This document shows, in pieces, positions 24,401 to 31,369 of a stretch of 58,137 nucleotides of DNA (position 1 is its first letter; each line of letters begins with the position of its first letter). A program made the position numbers and the translations under genes. The stretch is taken from contig DCIX01000001.1 in NCBI GenBank assembly GCA_002317135.1, positions 1-58,137 on the forward strand. The letters are read 5' to 3'. A model generated the notes under the pieces. It worked only from the letters and a program-made list of their open reading frames with translations, was not told the origin of the DNA and did no database searches. The DNA comes from Bacteroidales bacterium UBA1715. GTDB lineage: Bacteria > Bacteroidota > Bacteroidia > Bacteroidales > UBA1715.

Positions 24401-26270
24401 TAAACGAAAATGTTACCGTATCGTAGTTGCTTGTATACCGTTCTTTTCCATCGTTGTAGGTTGTTGTCACGATTAATTTATCGCTTGCACACAATTCTTT
24501 TGGATAATCGAACGATAAATCAGGAATTCTTCCTACGCTGATGGAGTCCGATTCTTGTAGCGGTTTGTTTTGAATTTTGCAGCCTTTTTGTGTCTCTAAT
24601 TCAATTGTGTAGCCGTAAACACCTTCGTTTGTGTAGGTGTATGAATGTGAGACAGTTCCACTTTTTTGTTTTTCAGAAAATATATCTTCATCTTCAACAA
24701 CGTTGTCGTTTTGGTAATCCCAACGAATAGATGCAATAGAATCTTGTTCTGTATTGTATTGGTAACGGGCTCTAAATGTAACATCGAGAGGAGCACATCC
24801 ACTGCGTGGACTAGGGTATAAATTACCTTTTGCTACAGAAATTTTCGGAGTTGAAATTTCAACATTCTTATCTAATGTAATAGATGCTGTGCAGTAATTT
24901 GGTGAGATAGCATAAACCTTGGCGGAATAAATGCCTTCGTGTTGAGTTTTGGTAAATTCAGCTTTATTATATAAGGTGTCGTTTATTTCCCATAGAAAAG
25001 TTGTACCAGCAATGTTGCTTTGTGTGCTATATTGTATTTCGGCAGGAGAGTAACAATAGAAGTCGTCGGTTGGTGTTGCTATTATTTCCAAAGGTTCTTC
25101 AATGGAGAAGTTTTTTGTGGCGTCTTTTGTACACACGCCATTGTTGGCTGTTAATGTAATTGTGTAGTTGCCAGACGTTAGAATTTCTTCTGAAAATGTT
25201 TTGTTTTTTGATTCTGTTTCTCCGTCTTTATATAAATCCCAAGTCCACGATACGGTTGAGGTATTACTTGCATCGGTGAATGTTATTGTTCCTGGACAAA
25301 AAGTAGTTTTTTCAGTTTTTTCAGACTTTTGTGTGATAGGAAATCCATATTTAGATAAACTTTGATCGTAGCTTTTTTTGTTGTTTACAAAATCTATGGC
25401 TGGATATTCGTCGCTTATAGTAATATCAGGTTTAAAATCAATTAGTTGAACGGAGCGAAGTACGGTTCCGACGCAACCATGTTCGGAGTTTGCCGATACT
25501 TTTGCATAATATGTTCCATACCCTTTATATGTATGATTTGGTGGATTTTTTCCTTCGTATGTATTACCATCTCCGTAATCCCAATGGAAAGCAGATATGC
25601 TTTGATCTGTTGTAGTATTAGTAAAAGCCACTTCTAATTGTGGCTCGCAAGCACGGGATTGACTAAGGCTGAAACTTAGTGTAGGGTAGTCGTCGTAGGT
25701 TTTTACTGAAATTGATTTTCGCTCGCGGTTTGTACAGCCGTGTCCGTCTTGTACAGATAGAAATATGGTAAAATCATCGGCAAAACCGAATACATGTGCT
25801 GGAGGGTTTTGTGTTTGATAAATTGTACCATCCGACAAAATCCATGTGTATGCAACGATTGCCGTATCGCTTGTTATGCTTCCAATAGAAAAATGAAATT
25901 CATTGTCTTCGCACGCTTCGTTTTTGTCGCTTGTGATTATTACATCGGGGTCGTTGAATACAGTAATATAGTTGTCTTTCTTTACAGTTGTAACTAATTT
26001 TTTGTTCTTGTCAAGCACATTCATTGTAACCGTATATGTGCCTGGATTTAAATAGGTGTTTTGTACACTATCTTGTTGAATGGAGAATTTTCCTTGTTCA
26101 ACAGTCCATTCGTATGTATAGTCTTGTATGAAATCTTTGGCTGTTGTATTTGTAAAAATGACTTTTAATGGAGAACATCCTTGAATGTTATCTGCTTTAA
26201 AATCAAATTGTTGCGTATATCCTAAAACGGATAGGATACAAAATATTGCTATGAGTATAAGTCTTTTCAT
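21462..26270 (-). CDS. 1602-residue PKD-repeat protein with T9SS type B (CHU_C) sorting domain
   Basis: This is a predicted giant surface protein. A signal peptide (about 1-20, ending G-Y-T-Q) precedes at least ten PKD domains, recognised by their W-x-(F/Y)-G-D-G core. Clear examples are 'W-D-Y-G-D-G-N-T', 'W-N-F-G-D-G-T-S', 'W-E-F-G-D-G-E-S' and 'W-D-F-G-D-G-T-T'. The last 90 or so residues form the gliding-motility-associated C-terminal domain: 'M-P-E-A-F-S-P-N-N-D-G-H-N-D', 'I-Y-N-R-W-G-Q-V-V-F', 'W-D-G-T-F-K-G', ending 'Y-I-T-L-I-R'. That domain directs export through T9SS. Paired cysteines in most repeats suggest disulfide stabilisation. Adhesion is the likely role, by analogy. Confidence 0.9.
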   Translation of the reverse strand: MKRLILIAIFCILSVLGYTQQFDFKADNIQGCSPLKVIFTNTTAKDFIQDYTYEWTVEQGKFSIQQDSVQNTYLNPGTYTVTMNVLDKNKKLVTTVKKDNYITVFNDPDVIITSDKNEACEDNEFHFSIGSITSDTAIVAYTWILSDGTIYQTQNPPAHVFGFADDFTIFLSVQDGHGCTNRERKSISVKTYDDYPTLSFSLSQSRACEPQLEVAFTNTTTDQSISAFHWDYGDGNTYEGKNPPNHTYKGYGTYYAKVSANSEHGCVGTVLRSVQLIDFKPDITISDEYPAIDFVNNKKSYDQSLSKYGFPITQKSEKTEKTTFCPGTITFTDASNTSTVSWTWDLYKDGETESKNKTFSEEILTSGNYTITLTANNGVCTKDATKNFSIEEPLEIIATPTDDFYCYSPAEIQYSTQSNIAGTTFLWEINDTLYNKAEFTKTQHEGIYSAKVYAISPNYCTASITLDKNVEISTPKISVAKGNLYPSPRSGCAPLDVTFRARYQYNTEQDSIASIRWDYQNDNVVEDEDIFSEKQKSGTVSHSYTYTNEGVYGYTIELETQKGCKIQNKPLQESDSISVGRIPDLSFDYPKELCASDKLIVTTTYNDGKERYTSNYDTVTFSFIEINGFSIFTTVSIESPIEEMAEVSFTDTIGSHIPTFTASDNGCSITYEDLDAINVKGPMIFIKSSPASCSTPFDYDYTFKKKYGATSWEWFIRRDNSTIWKSIPESTNKDSIHIDFSAYGGRGFYWIMATAENPETGCNMSDSIQTHVTNVSGDFELTSYEPCLGDTARFNINIENNQDVVSWAWKHQWHGKDTTVVFARYHDDAIYSTEYGMNYPKYIFNTTDITTVTVEAKDGNGCTDIITKPVTVFEAHAGFFGDVLADCIPFTTNFTDTSKSEHSIVKRIWNLGDTLITEGNQTEVQIVNTSKANKRISLIIVDDHGCRDTASFNNYIQPVIPNSQFIVSNPKVCLGHEATFVRNNNSTDYVNDLTHYSWNFGDGTSESNNGNPSNTTTHNYDKESDRTYTVQLIAYCTSPEGNECADTTTQIIDIKDVAAKIKIRESDQCKEPGQKFIVYLDNTIYNMNMQNFKWWKIDGGDSVYISNKKNLQVVTFDNYGDQALYLHTESSYWGCEDTTTFITIPIAGYEAEMIAEKEHACVREDIHFYLKDTANLYRYNAYWEFGDGESTPLSESVTVHAYNALAQTENNTYKVQFIVNAEGCKPRDLSANITIYPVIADFSRGVNDLDTMGCVPFTVTLENKSVSSEPASYLWDFGDGTTSTEKNPTITINKENQTKQITLTLTSSVCNDTIRKNITSYPYAEIAIDIDSSICFGENINAKATGDFNSIQWKPTELFSAPNASETNIKIKKSQYIYVTSWSNKNCKNTDSIYVYVQQKPHYYGAPDSVLIYYTSDSTTTKAKSTSNNLIVGQMYNLNTTEIEGISYSWSPATYISCTDCSNPDIDLTCGNGTIQDCFDFPEFINYTISMTDSLGCFSEDTTIHFNIILDTKIAMPEAFSPNNDGHNDIAYVRGWGVREFIEIKIYNRWGQVVFESNDMNIGWDGTFKGEPQGMDTYAYTIKAINTKGEEIFTKGYITLIR

Positions 26271-26277
26271 TGCGTGT

Positions 26278-26285
26278 CAAAGATA
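26278..26285 (-). promoter_or_regulatory. -7 promoter box for the PKD protein gene
   Basis: The minus strand reads TATCTTTG. It is only 7 nt from the ATG, so the transcript may be leaderless or nearly so. Confidence 0.5.
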
Positions 26286-26390
26286 CGATTTTAATTATTA
26301 ATGTTTAATGATAAATGATTAATTGTAGTGTCGTATTCCGTACGCCACTTGTAAAAAAATATGTTTGAAAATCAGATGATTATAATTTTA

Positions 26391-26462
26391 TGTGTAAAAT
26401 TTACGCACAAATATTTATTGTGTTAAAAATACGCATATATTTGCATATGTAAAATTTACACA
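26391..26462. promoter_or_regulatory. Array of three operator-like sites around the vWA gene promoter
   Basis: Site 1 is TGTGTAAAATTTACGCACA (26391-26409). Site 2 is TGTGTTAAAAATACGCA (26419-26435), 14 of 17 positions identical. Site 3 is TATGTAAAATTTACACA (26446-26462). Their starts are 28 and 27 nt apart. Sites 1 and 3 share the 11-base core GTAAAATTTAC, which is an inverted repeat about a central A. The -7 box lies between sites 2 and 3, and site 3 covers the predicted start point, as expected for a repressor array. The candidate binding protein is the NrtR-like regulator encoded downstream. Confidence 0.65.
26436..26443 (+). promoter_or_regulatory. -7 promoter box for the vWA/macro-like gene
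   Basis: TATATTTG matches TAnnTTTG and lies between operator-like sites 2 and 3. A leader of about 95 nt follows before the ATG at 26546. Confidence 0.6.
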
Positions 26463-26545
26463 AAACATAAAATTTTTCTTGACAACAGTTGGCGGGTCGG
26501 TATAATTGTAAAAAATAACAAAAGTGAAACGTTAAAAAGTACATT

Positions 26546-27808
26546 ATGGGATTGTTTTCAAAACAGAAAACGGTGACGCAGTCATCAGGAAAAGCAGTAA
26601 CACAAACGGTAAATCATGATTTTGGGGAAAAGAGTGAATTAACGCAACAAGAAGGCCAGGCTACCGAAAAAGAAGGAAATAGTGCGAAAAATGAGCAAGT
26701 TTCAGAGCATCAATTAGGAAAGGTGAAAGTCTATAATCTAATTATTTTAGACGAGAGTGGCTCAATGAGTGGGGTTGTTCGCCAAACTATAGATGGGTGT
26801 AATGAGACATTGCAAACAATTAAATTGGCTCAGGAACAAAATTCAACGCAGGAACATTACGCTTCAATTTATGTTTTTCAAACAGAACGGAGTTTGTATT
26901 TGTTAAAGAATGAACCATTGACTGCAAATTATGTAATAACAGATAAACAATATCAGCCAGGCGGTTGTACACCGTTATATGATGCCATTGGAAAAACCGT
27001 TACAGAATTGCATGAAAAAATAAAGAATGAGAAGAATTCTACTGCACTTGTAACAATAATTACCGATGGGATGGAGAATGCTTCTGTCGAATTTAGTAAT
27101 TCTATGATATTTAAATTGATAGAAGATTGTAAGGAATACGGTTGGGTGTTCACGTTTATTGGTGCTAATATAGATGCAAAACAAGCTGCACAAAGTATAA
27201 ATATAGATAGTTCATTGCAATTTGATCAAAGCGATCGAGGTATGAAACAAATGTGGGCTCGTGAAAGAATTGCAAAAATGCAACATTTTATGGATTTGGA
27301 ATTAGATGAGCGCAATGCACGTAAAATGAATTCTTTGTCTGAAGAAGAAAGTCGTCTTTTCCGAATCAAACAAAGAAAAAAACATAATGAAAACTTTTTT
27401 GGTCACTCGCATACGACTCCGCAACACATCATGGAACTTTTAGATAATGAAGTTTTTGTGTTTGGTAGCAATATAAATGGTGATCATAATGGTGGAGCGT
27501 CTGCTTTTGCAGTAAATAATTTTGGCGCAGTGATGGGGCAAGCCGAAGGTATGCAAGGTAAATCGTATGCTATCCCAACTGTTGGAAGTAGTTTAAATCA
27601 ATTGCATCAAAGTGTAGGACGCTTCCTTGAATATGCAAAAACGCATCCAGACCAAAAATTTTATGTTACAGCAATTGGTTGTGGAAGTGCAGGGTTAACA
27701 CCTTCTTTAATAGCTCCTTCGTTTGAAACTGTTATTAGTCAGAATATTTCGAATGTGTGGTTGCCGGCAGATTTTTGGAATGTTATAGATAATAAAGAAA
27801 TAATTTAA
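26546..27808 (+). CDS. von Willebrand A domain fused to an A1S_2505/macro-like domain
   Basis: The 420-residue cytoplasmic protein has three parts. Residues 1-60 are polar and low-complexity. A vWA domain at about 60-255 has the metal-binding motif 'L-D-E-S-G-S-M-S' (D69-x-S71-x-S73), the threonine loop 'G-C-T-P-L-Y-D-A-I-G' and 'I-T-D-G-M'. A C-terminal domain (about 298-415) contains 'V-F-V-F-G-S-N', 'H-N-G-G-A-S', 'G-K-S-Y-A-I-P-T' and 'A-I-G-C-G-S-A-G-L'. The last domain is homologous to the protein at 28641-29084 and to the A1S_2505-type phage protein family, whose glycine-rich loops resemble macro domains. Together with the NrtR-like neighbour this suggests ADP-ribose or NAD-linked function (inference). 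No signal peptide or TM helix is present. Confidence 0.8.
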   Translation: MGLFSKQKTVTQSSGKAVTQTVNHDFGEKSELTQQEGQATEKEGNSAKNEQVSEHQLGKVKVYNLIILDESGSMSGVVRQTIDGCNETLQTIKLAQEQNSTQEHYASIYVFQTERSLYLLKNEPLTANYVITDKQYQPGGCTPLYDAIGKTVTELHEKIKNEKNSTALVTIITDGMENASVEFSNSMIFKLIEDCKEYGWVFTFIGANIDAKQAAQSINIDSSLQFDQSDRGMKQMWARERIAKMQHFMDLELDERNARKMNSLSEEESRLFRIKQRKKHNENFFGHSHTTPQHIMELLDNEVFVFGSNINGDHNGGASAFAVNNFGAVMGQAEGMQGKSYAIPTVGSSLNQLHQSVGRFLEYAKTHPDQKFYVTAIGCGSAGLTPSLIAPSFETVISQNISNVWLPADFWNVIDNKEII

Positions 27809-27845
27809 TTCTCAAACAACAATATAACCCAAACGAACATCATTT

Positions 27846-27881
27846 AGGAGACGAAAAATTTGTATCTTTCGTCTCCTTTTT
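27846..27881 (+). terminator. Hairpin between the vWA gene and the Nudix regulator
   Basis: AGGAGACGAAA (27846-27856) pairs with TTTCGTCTCCT (27867-27877) and is followed by TTTT. The loop contains TGTATCTTT, close to a -7 box, so the hairpin may separate two transcription units or only attenuate read-through. Confidence 0.7.
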
Positions 27882-27894
27882 ATTAATTGAAACT

Positions 27895-28626
27895 ATGGAG
27901 AATGGTAGTTATACATATAAGTATCCTCGTCCATCGGTAACGACAGACTGTGTTGTATTTGGATTTGATAGTGATGGATTACGCATTTTGTTGATAGAGA
28001 GAGGTATAGAACCTTTTAAAGGTAAGTGGGCTTTGCCTGGCGGTTTTATGCAAATGAATGAAACTTTAGAAGAATGTGCTCGTCGGGAATTGCATGAAGA
28101 AACGAGTTTGAAACTTGAATATTTAGAGCAATTTCATTCTTTTTCTTCTGTAGATCGAGATCCACGTGGTCGTGTTGTTACAGTTGCTTTTCTTGCATTA
28201 GTCAAAACGCAGGATGTTGTTGGAGGAGACGACGCTGCTCGTGCAAAATGGTTCTCTCTTTCGGAAATGCCTCAGCTTGCTTTCGATCATGAAGAAATTT
28301 GTAAAATGGCTTTAATGAAACTTCGTGAGCGTATTTATTTTGAACCGGTCGGTTTTGACTTATTGCCGAAAGAATTTACCATGTCGGAATTACAACATCT
28401 GTATGAGGAAATTCTTGATACAAAATTCGATAGAAGGAATTTCTATAAGAAGATGACAACCTTGGATGTTGTTAAAGAAGTTCATAATGACGAAGACAAT
28501 AAATCGAAAGCCGATTCTGGACAAAAAATAAAGAAGAATACAGTTGGACGTACGCCTTTTAAATATATTTTCAATAGAAAACGTTACGACGAATTGAAAA
28601 AAGACGGTGGTAAATTAGAATTTTAA
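27895..28626 (+). CDS. NrtR-type regulator: Nudix domain plus winged helix
   Basis: The 243-residue protein has an N-terminal Nudix domain and a C-terminal winged helix, the architecture of NrtR, a repressor that senses ADP-ribose and controls NAD metabolism. The Nudix box G50-x5-E56-x7-R64-E-L-x-E-E is fully intact, with serine at the final position. In contrast, many NrtR proteins have lost catalytic residues. The winged-helix entry shows the typical 'L-L-P-K-E-F-T-M-S-E-L-Q-H-L-Y-E-E' and 'D-R-R-N-F-Y-K-K'. It may therefore both bind and hydrolyse its ligand. The operator-like array at 26391-26462 is the obvious target. The free macro-like gene starts 14 nt downstream in the same unit. Confidence 0.9.
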   Translation: MENGSYTYKYPRPSVTTDCVVFGFDSDGLRILLIERGIEPFKGKWALPGGFMQMNETLEECARRELHEETSLKLEYLEQFHSFSSVDRDPRGRVVTVAFLALVKTQDVVGGDDAARAKWFSLSEMPQLAFDHEEICKMALMKLRERIYFEPVGFDLLPKEFTMSELQHLYEEILDTKFDRRNFYKKMTTLDVVKEVHNDEDNKSKADSGQKIKKNTVGRTPFKYIFNRKRYDELKKDGGKLEF

Positions 28627-28640
28627 GTATAATACAGTCT

Positions 28641-29084
28641 ATGGCTATGAAACAAAAGATTTCATACGTTTTGAATTTTGATGACTATGATAATGTAAAT
28701 AATAGAATTACTCCTCGTCATATTTCTGATTTAAAAGAAAATGAAATCTTTGTGTTTGGCAGTAATTTGCAAGGAATGCATGGTGGAGGCGCAGCTCATG
28801 CTGCTTTGGAACATTTTGGAGCTGTATGGGGACAAGGTGTTGGCTTGCAAGGACAATCGTATGCCATTCCAACAATGCATGGTGGTGTAGATGTAATCAA
28901 ACCCTATGTGGATGAATTCATTCAATTTGCAAAAGAACATTCAGAGTTACGGTTTCTTGTAACACCCATTGGTTGTGGAATAGCTGGCTTTCAGGTTGAA
29001 GATATCGCTCCTTTGTTTACAGATGCGATTTCTGTTGAAAATATTTCTTTACCTAAAGGATTTTGGGAGGTTTTGCAACGCTAA
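28641..29084 (+). CDS. Free-standing A1S_2505/macro-like domain protein
   Basis: This 147-residue protein is homologous to the C-terminal domain of the vWA fusion at 26546-27808. Shared blocks are 'N-E-I-F-V-F-G-S-N-L-Q-G', 'H-G-G-G-A-A', 'F-G-A-V-W-G-Q-G-V-G-L-Q-G-Q-S-Y', 'A-I-P-T', 'P-I-G-C-G-I-A-G-F' and 'L-P-K-G-F-W'. Glycine-rich loops in these positions resemble nucleotide or ADP-ribose-binding loops of macro domains. The fold relation is a suggestion, not shown. It lies 14 nt after the NrtR-like gene. Two copies of one domain in a three-gene locus imply that they act on related ligands, one scaffolded by vWA and one free. Confidence 0.8.
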   Translation: MAMKQKISYVLNFDDYDNVNNRITPRHISDLKENEIFVFGSNLQGMHGGGAAHAALEHFGAVWGQGVGLQGQSYAIPTMHGGVDVIKPYVDEFIQFAKEHSELRFLVTPIGCGIAGFQVEDIAPLFTDAISVENISLPKGFWEVLQR

Positions 29085-29116
29085 TGTTTTTATATGTTGT
29101 TTGTAGTAACAGAAAT

Positions 29117-29812
29117 TTAGAAAAACTGCATATAGTGTAATCCGTTTGGGACGTAGTTTCTGTCGTATGTCGTAGGAATTCCGTTTGCTGGAAATGTTTT
29201 GCCGGTATTGTGATAATGAAATGCATCTTTGTATCTTCCGCTGCGTATAAGATGCCCATATTCTTCTGCAATCCATTTGACGCTCCAATACACTGTATTT
29301 GCACCTCGTAAATCGGCGACATGTATGTCGAGATGCAGACATTTGTATCCCATGATTTGGAATGGTCCCCAAGAAGTGGCAAGATTTTTTAATGCCTCAT
29401 CAGTTGCGTCTGCTATCAATGATTTTGTAATACCTTCGTAGCTTTGCAGTTTTCCGTCACGAACAGATTTTAGCCTATTGAAGACATGTCTTTCGTATCG
29501 TTTCAGATTGTTGGTCCTTCCGGAACATTCAAGACAAATGAGCGATTTGAGATATGCGGAGGAAATGTTGAAAATTCTTGCGCAAGAATCAACTGCAACA
29601 CCATAATTTTGTTTGGTTTTTAGACAGACTTGAGGTATTTGGGATTGTTGAATAGTCGGTTCTTCGTCGGACAGATATTTCCAACCGTAATAGCCAGCTC
29701 CGCTAGTTGCAATCATAATTAATACAATAAAAAAAGGAAGTAAATTAGCGTGTCTCTTGCTGCTTTTCCTTTTACCTGTAGACTTTTCTTTTTTTTTGGA
29801 TTTTTTAGCCAT
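29117..29812 (-). CDS. Membrane-anchored N-acetylmuramidase-like peptidoglycan hydrolase
   Basis: The 231-residue protein starts with a very basic cytoplasmic tail (K-K-S-K-K-K-E-K) and one TM helix (about 25-45), placing the body in the periplasm. The body carries motifs of the N-acetylmuramidase family: 'C-L-E-C-S-G-R-T-N-N' with the catalytic-type glutamate, 'R-Y-E-R-H-V-F-N-R', and 'S-W-G-P-F-Q-I-M-G' near residue 147. Such enzymes cut the glycan chain of peptidoglycan. It is 8 nt downstream of the 5-formyl-THF cyclo-ligase gene on the same strand. That pairing looks like simple co-transcription. Confidence 0.75.
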   Translation of the reverse strand: MAKKSKKKEKSTGKRKSSKRHANLLPFFIVLIMIATSGAGYYGWKYLSDEEPTIQQSQIPQVCLKTKQNYGVAVDSCARIFNISSAYLKSLICLECSGRTNNLKRYERHVFNRLKSVRDGKLQSYEGITKSLIADATDEALKNLATSWGPFQIMGYKCLHLDIHVADLRGANTVYWSVKWIAEEYGHLIRSGRYKDAFHYHNTGKTFPANGIPTTYDRNYVPNGLHYMQFF

Positions 29813-29820
29813 TAAAACTT

Positions 29821-30351
29821 TTATAATTCACAACTTACAACTTCGTCCATGCGGATATCCCAAGGTGCGCAATCGATTTTGGAAACAATTTGCCATGGAA
29901 AGCAAATTCCCATTTTGTGACAATTAGTTTGTGGCAGAAATCTGTCGTAGAATCCTTTGCCACGTCCCATTCTTCCGCCTTCCTTATCGAATGCAAGTCC
30001 TGGTATGATGCACAGGTCTATTTTTTTGTAATCAGTGAAGACTTTTCCAGTAGGTTCACTAATACCAAATTCTCCAATAACCATAGAATCGATGTCTGTA
30101 AATTGATATAATTCAAGTTTTTCGCCGACAACTTTCGGTAAAAGGATAGTTTTTTTCTGTGCCCACTTTTGAATGATATCGTGTGTGTTGACTTCGTCTG
30201 GTAATGACCAAAACCAAAGTATAATATTGGAATTCTGGAATTTCTCGGTGTTTTCAATTGCGTTGCAAACTCGTACCGAATATTTTTCTAGTTCTTCGGT
30301 AGATTTGCTTCGTGTTTGCGAAAGCATCGCTTTGCGTATGGTCATTTTCAT
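29821..30351 (-). CDS. 5-formyltetrahydrofolate cyclo-ligase
   Basis: The enzyme returns 5-formyl-THF to 5,10-methenyl-THF using ATP. The ATG at 30351 gives 176 residues beginning 'M-K-M-T-I-R-K-A-M-L', matching the family start (basic helix of 'K-x-x-x-R'). An upstream in-frame start at 30384 would lie inside the purC terminator. The ATP/substrate loop 'G-R-M-G-R-G-K-G-F-Y-D-R-F-L' near residues 130-143 is diagnostic. It lies between the purC terminator and the muramidase gene. Confidence 0.92.
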   Translation of the reverse strand: MKMTIRKAMLSQTRSKSTEELEKYSVRVCNAIENTEKFQNSNIILWFWSLPDEVNTHDIIQKWAQKKTILLPKVVGEKLELYQFTDIDSMVIGEFGISEPTGKVFTDYKKIDLCIIPGLAFDKEGGRMGRGKGFYDRFLPQTNCHKMGICFPWQIVSKIDCAPWDIRMDEVVSCEL

Positions 30352-30365
30352 AAGTGGAAGTTTTA

Positions 30366-30399
30366 TAAAAAAATAGGAACGCAAATTTGCGCTCCTATT
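30366..30399 (-). terminator. Intrinsic terminator of purC
   Basis: A nearly perfect 28-base palindrome (30372-30385 with 30386-30399) is followed on the minus strand by a run of seven T. It separates purC from the cyclo-ligase gene. Confidence 0.8.
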
Positions 30400-30407
30400 A
30401 CAGATTA

Positions 30408-31361
30408 TTATAATGTTTGTAAATACGATTCAACGTTTTTGCGTATTCGTTCTGCAATATCACTATCGGTACCGCGGTTTTTTACGAAAGTGTCGCCAGT
30501 GATGTGTTCGAATAATTCAATATATCTATCGCTGATGGATGTAACGATTTGTGTTGTCATTTCTGGAACTTGTTGTCCTTCTTTTCCTTGGAAACCGTTT
30601 TCCATCAACCATTCGCGTACAAATTCTTTTGAAAGTTGTTTTTGTGCTTCACCTTTTGCAAAGCGTTCTTCGTAACCTTCTGCATAGAAATAGCGAGATG
30701 AATCTGGAGTATGAATTTCGTCAATTAGATAGATTTTTCCGTCTTTTTTACCGAACTCATATTTTGTGTCAACCAAGATAAGACCGCGTTTTGCTGCAAT
30801 TTCTGTACCTCTGTTGAACAATGCCAATGTGTATTTTTCCAACACTTCGTAGTCTTCTTTCGAAACAAGACCACGAGCAAGAATTTCTTCTTTTGAGATA
30901 TCTTGATCGTGTTCGCCGATCTCTGCCTTTGTAGTTGGAGTGATTATAGGAGTTGGAAATTTTTGATTTTCTTTCATTCCTTCAGGAAGTTTTATGCCAC
31001 ACAATTCGCGTGCACCTGCTTTATAAGCTCTCCAAGCGCTACCGCAAAGATATGCACGTACAATCATTTCAACAGGAAAACCTTCGCATTTCAAACCAAC
31101 AGTTACCATAGGATCTGGGTTTGCAAGTTTCCAGTTAGGACAGATATCTTTTGTTTCGTCAAGAAATTTAGAAGCGATTTGGTTCAACATTTGACCTTTG
31201 TAAGGAATTCCTTTTGGAAGAATTACATCGAAAGCGGAAATACGGTCAGTTGCAACCATTACAAGAATATCGTTGTTTAGGCTGTAAACATCGCGTACTT
31301 TTCCGTGGTATACACTTTTTTGACCAGAAAAAAGAAAGTTAGTTTTTGTTAAAGCGTCCAT
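30408..31361 (-). CDS. purC: Phosphoribosylaminoimidazole-succinocarboxamide synthase PurC (long form)
   Basis: PurC couples CAIR and aspartate in purine synthesis. The 317-residue protein is of the longer form, as in yeast and Bacteroidota, and not the 240-residue enterobacterial form. It shows 'G-K-V-R-D-V-Y' near residue 20, 'V-A-T-D-R-I-S-A-F-D-V', 'I-P-Y-K-G-Q-M-L-N', 'I-V-R-A-Y-L-C-G-S-A-W', 'V-D-T-K-Y-E-F-G-K' and 'I-D-E-I-H-T-P-D-S-S-R'. It is 8 nt after phoH on the same strand and ends at a strong terminator. Confidence 0.97.
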   Translation of the reverse strand: MDALTKTNFLFSGQKSVYHGKVRDVYSLNNDILVMVATDRISAFDVILPKGIPYKGQMLNQIASKFLDETKDICPNWKLANPDPMVTVGLKCEGFPVEMIVRAYLCGSAWRAYKAGARELCGIKLPEGMKENQKFPTPIITPTTKAEIGEHDQDISKEEILARGLVSKEDYEVLEKYTLALFNRGTEIAAKRGLILVDTKYEFGKKDGKIYLIDEIHTPDSSRYFYAEGYEERFAKGEAQKQLSKEFVREWLMENGFQGKEGQQVPEMTTQIVTSISDRYIELFEHITGDTFVKNRGTDSDIAERIRKNVESYLQTL

Positions 31362-31369
31362 ATTACATT

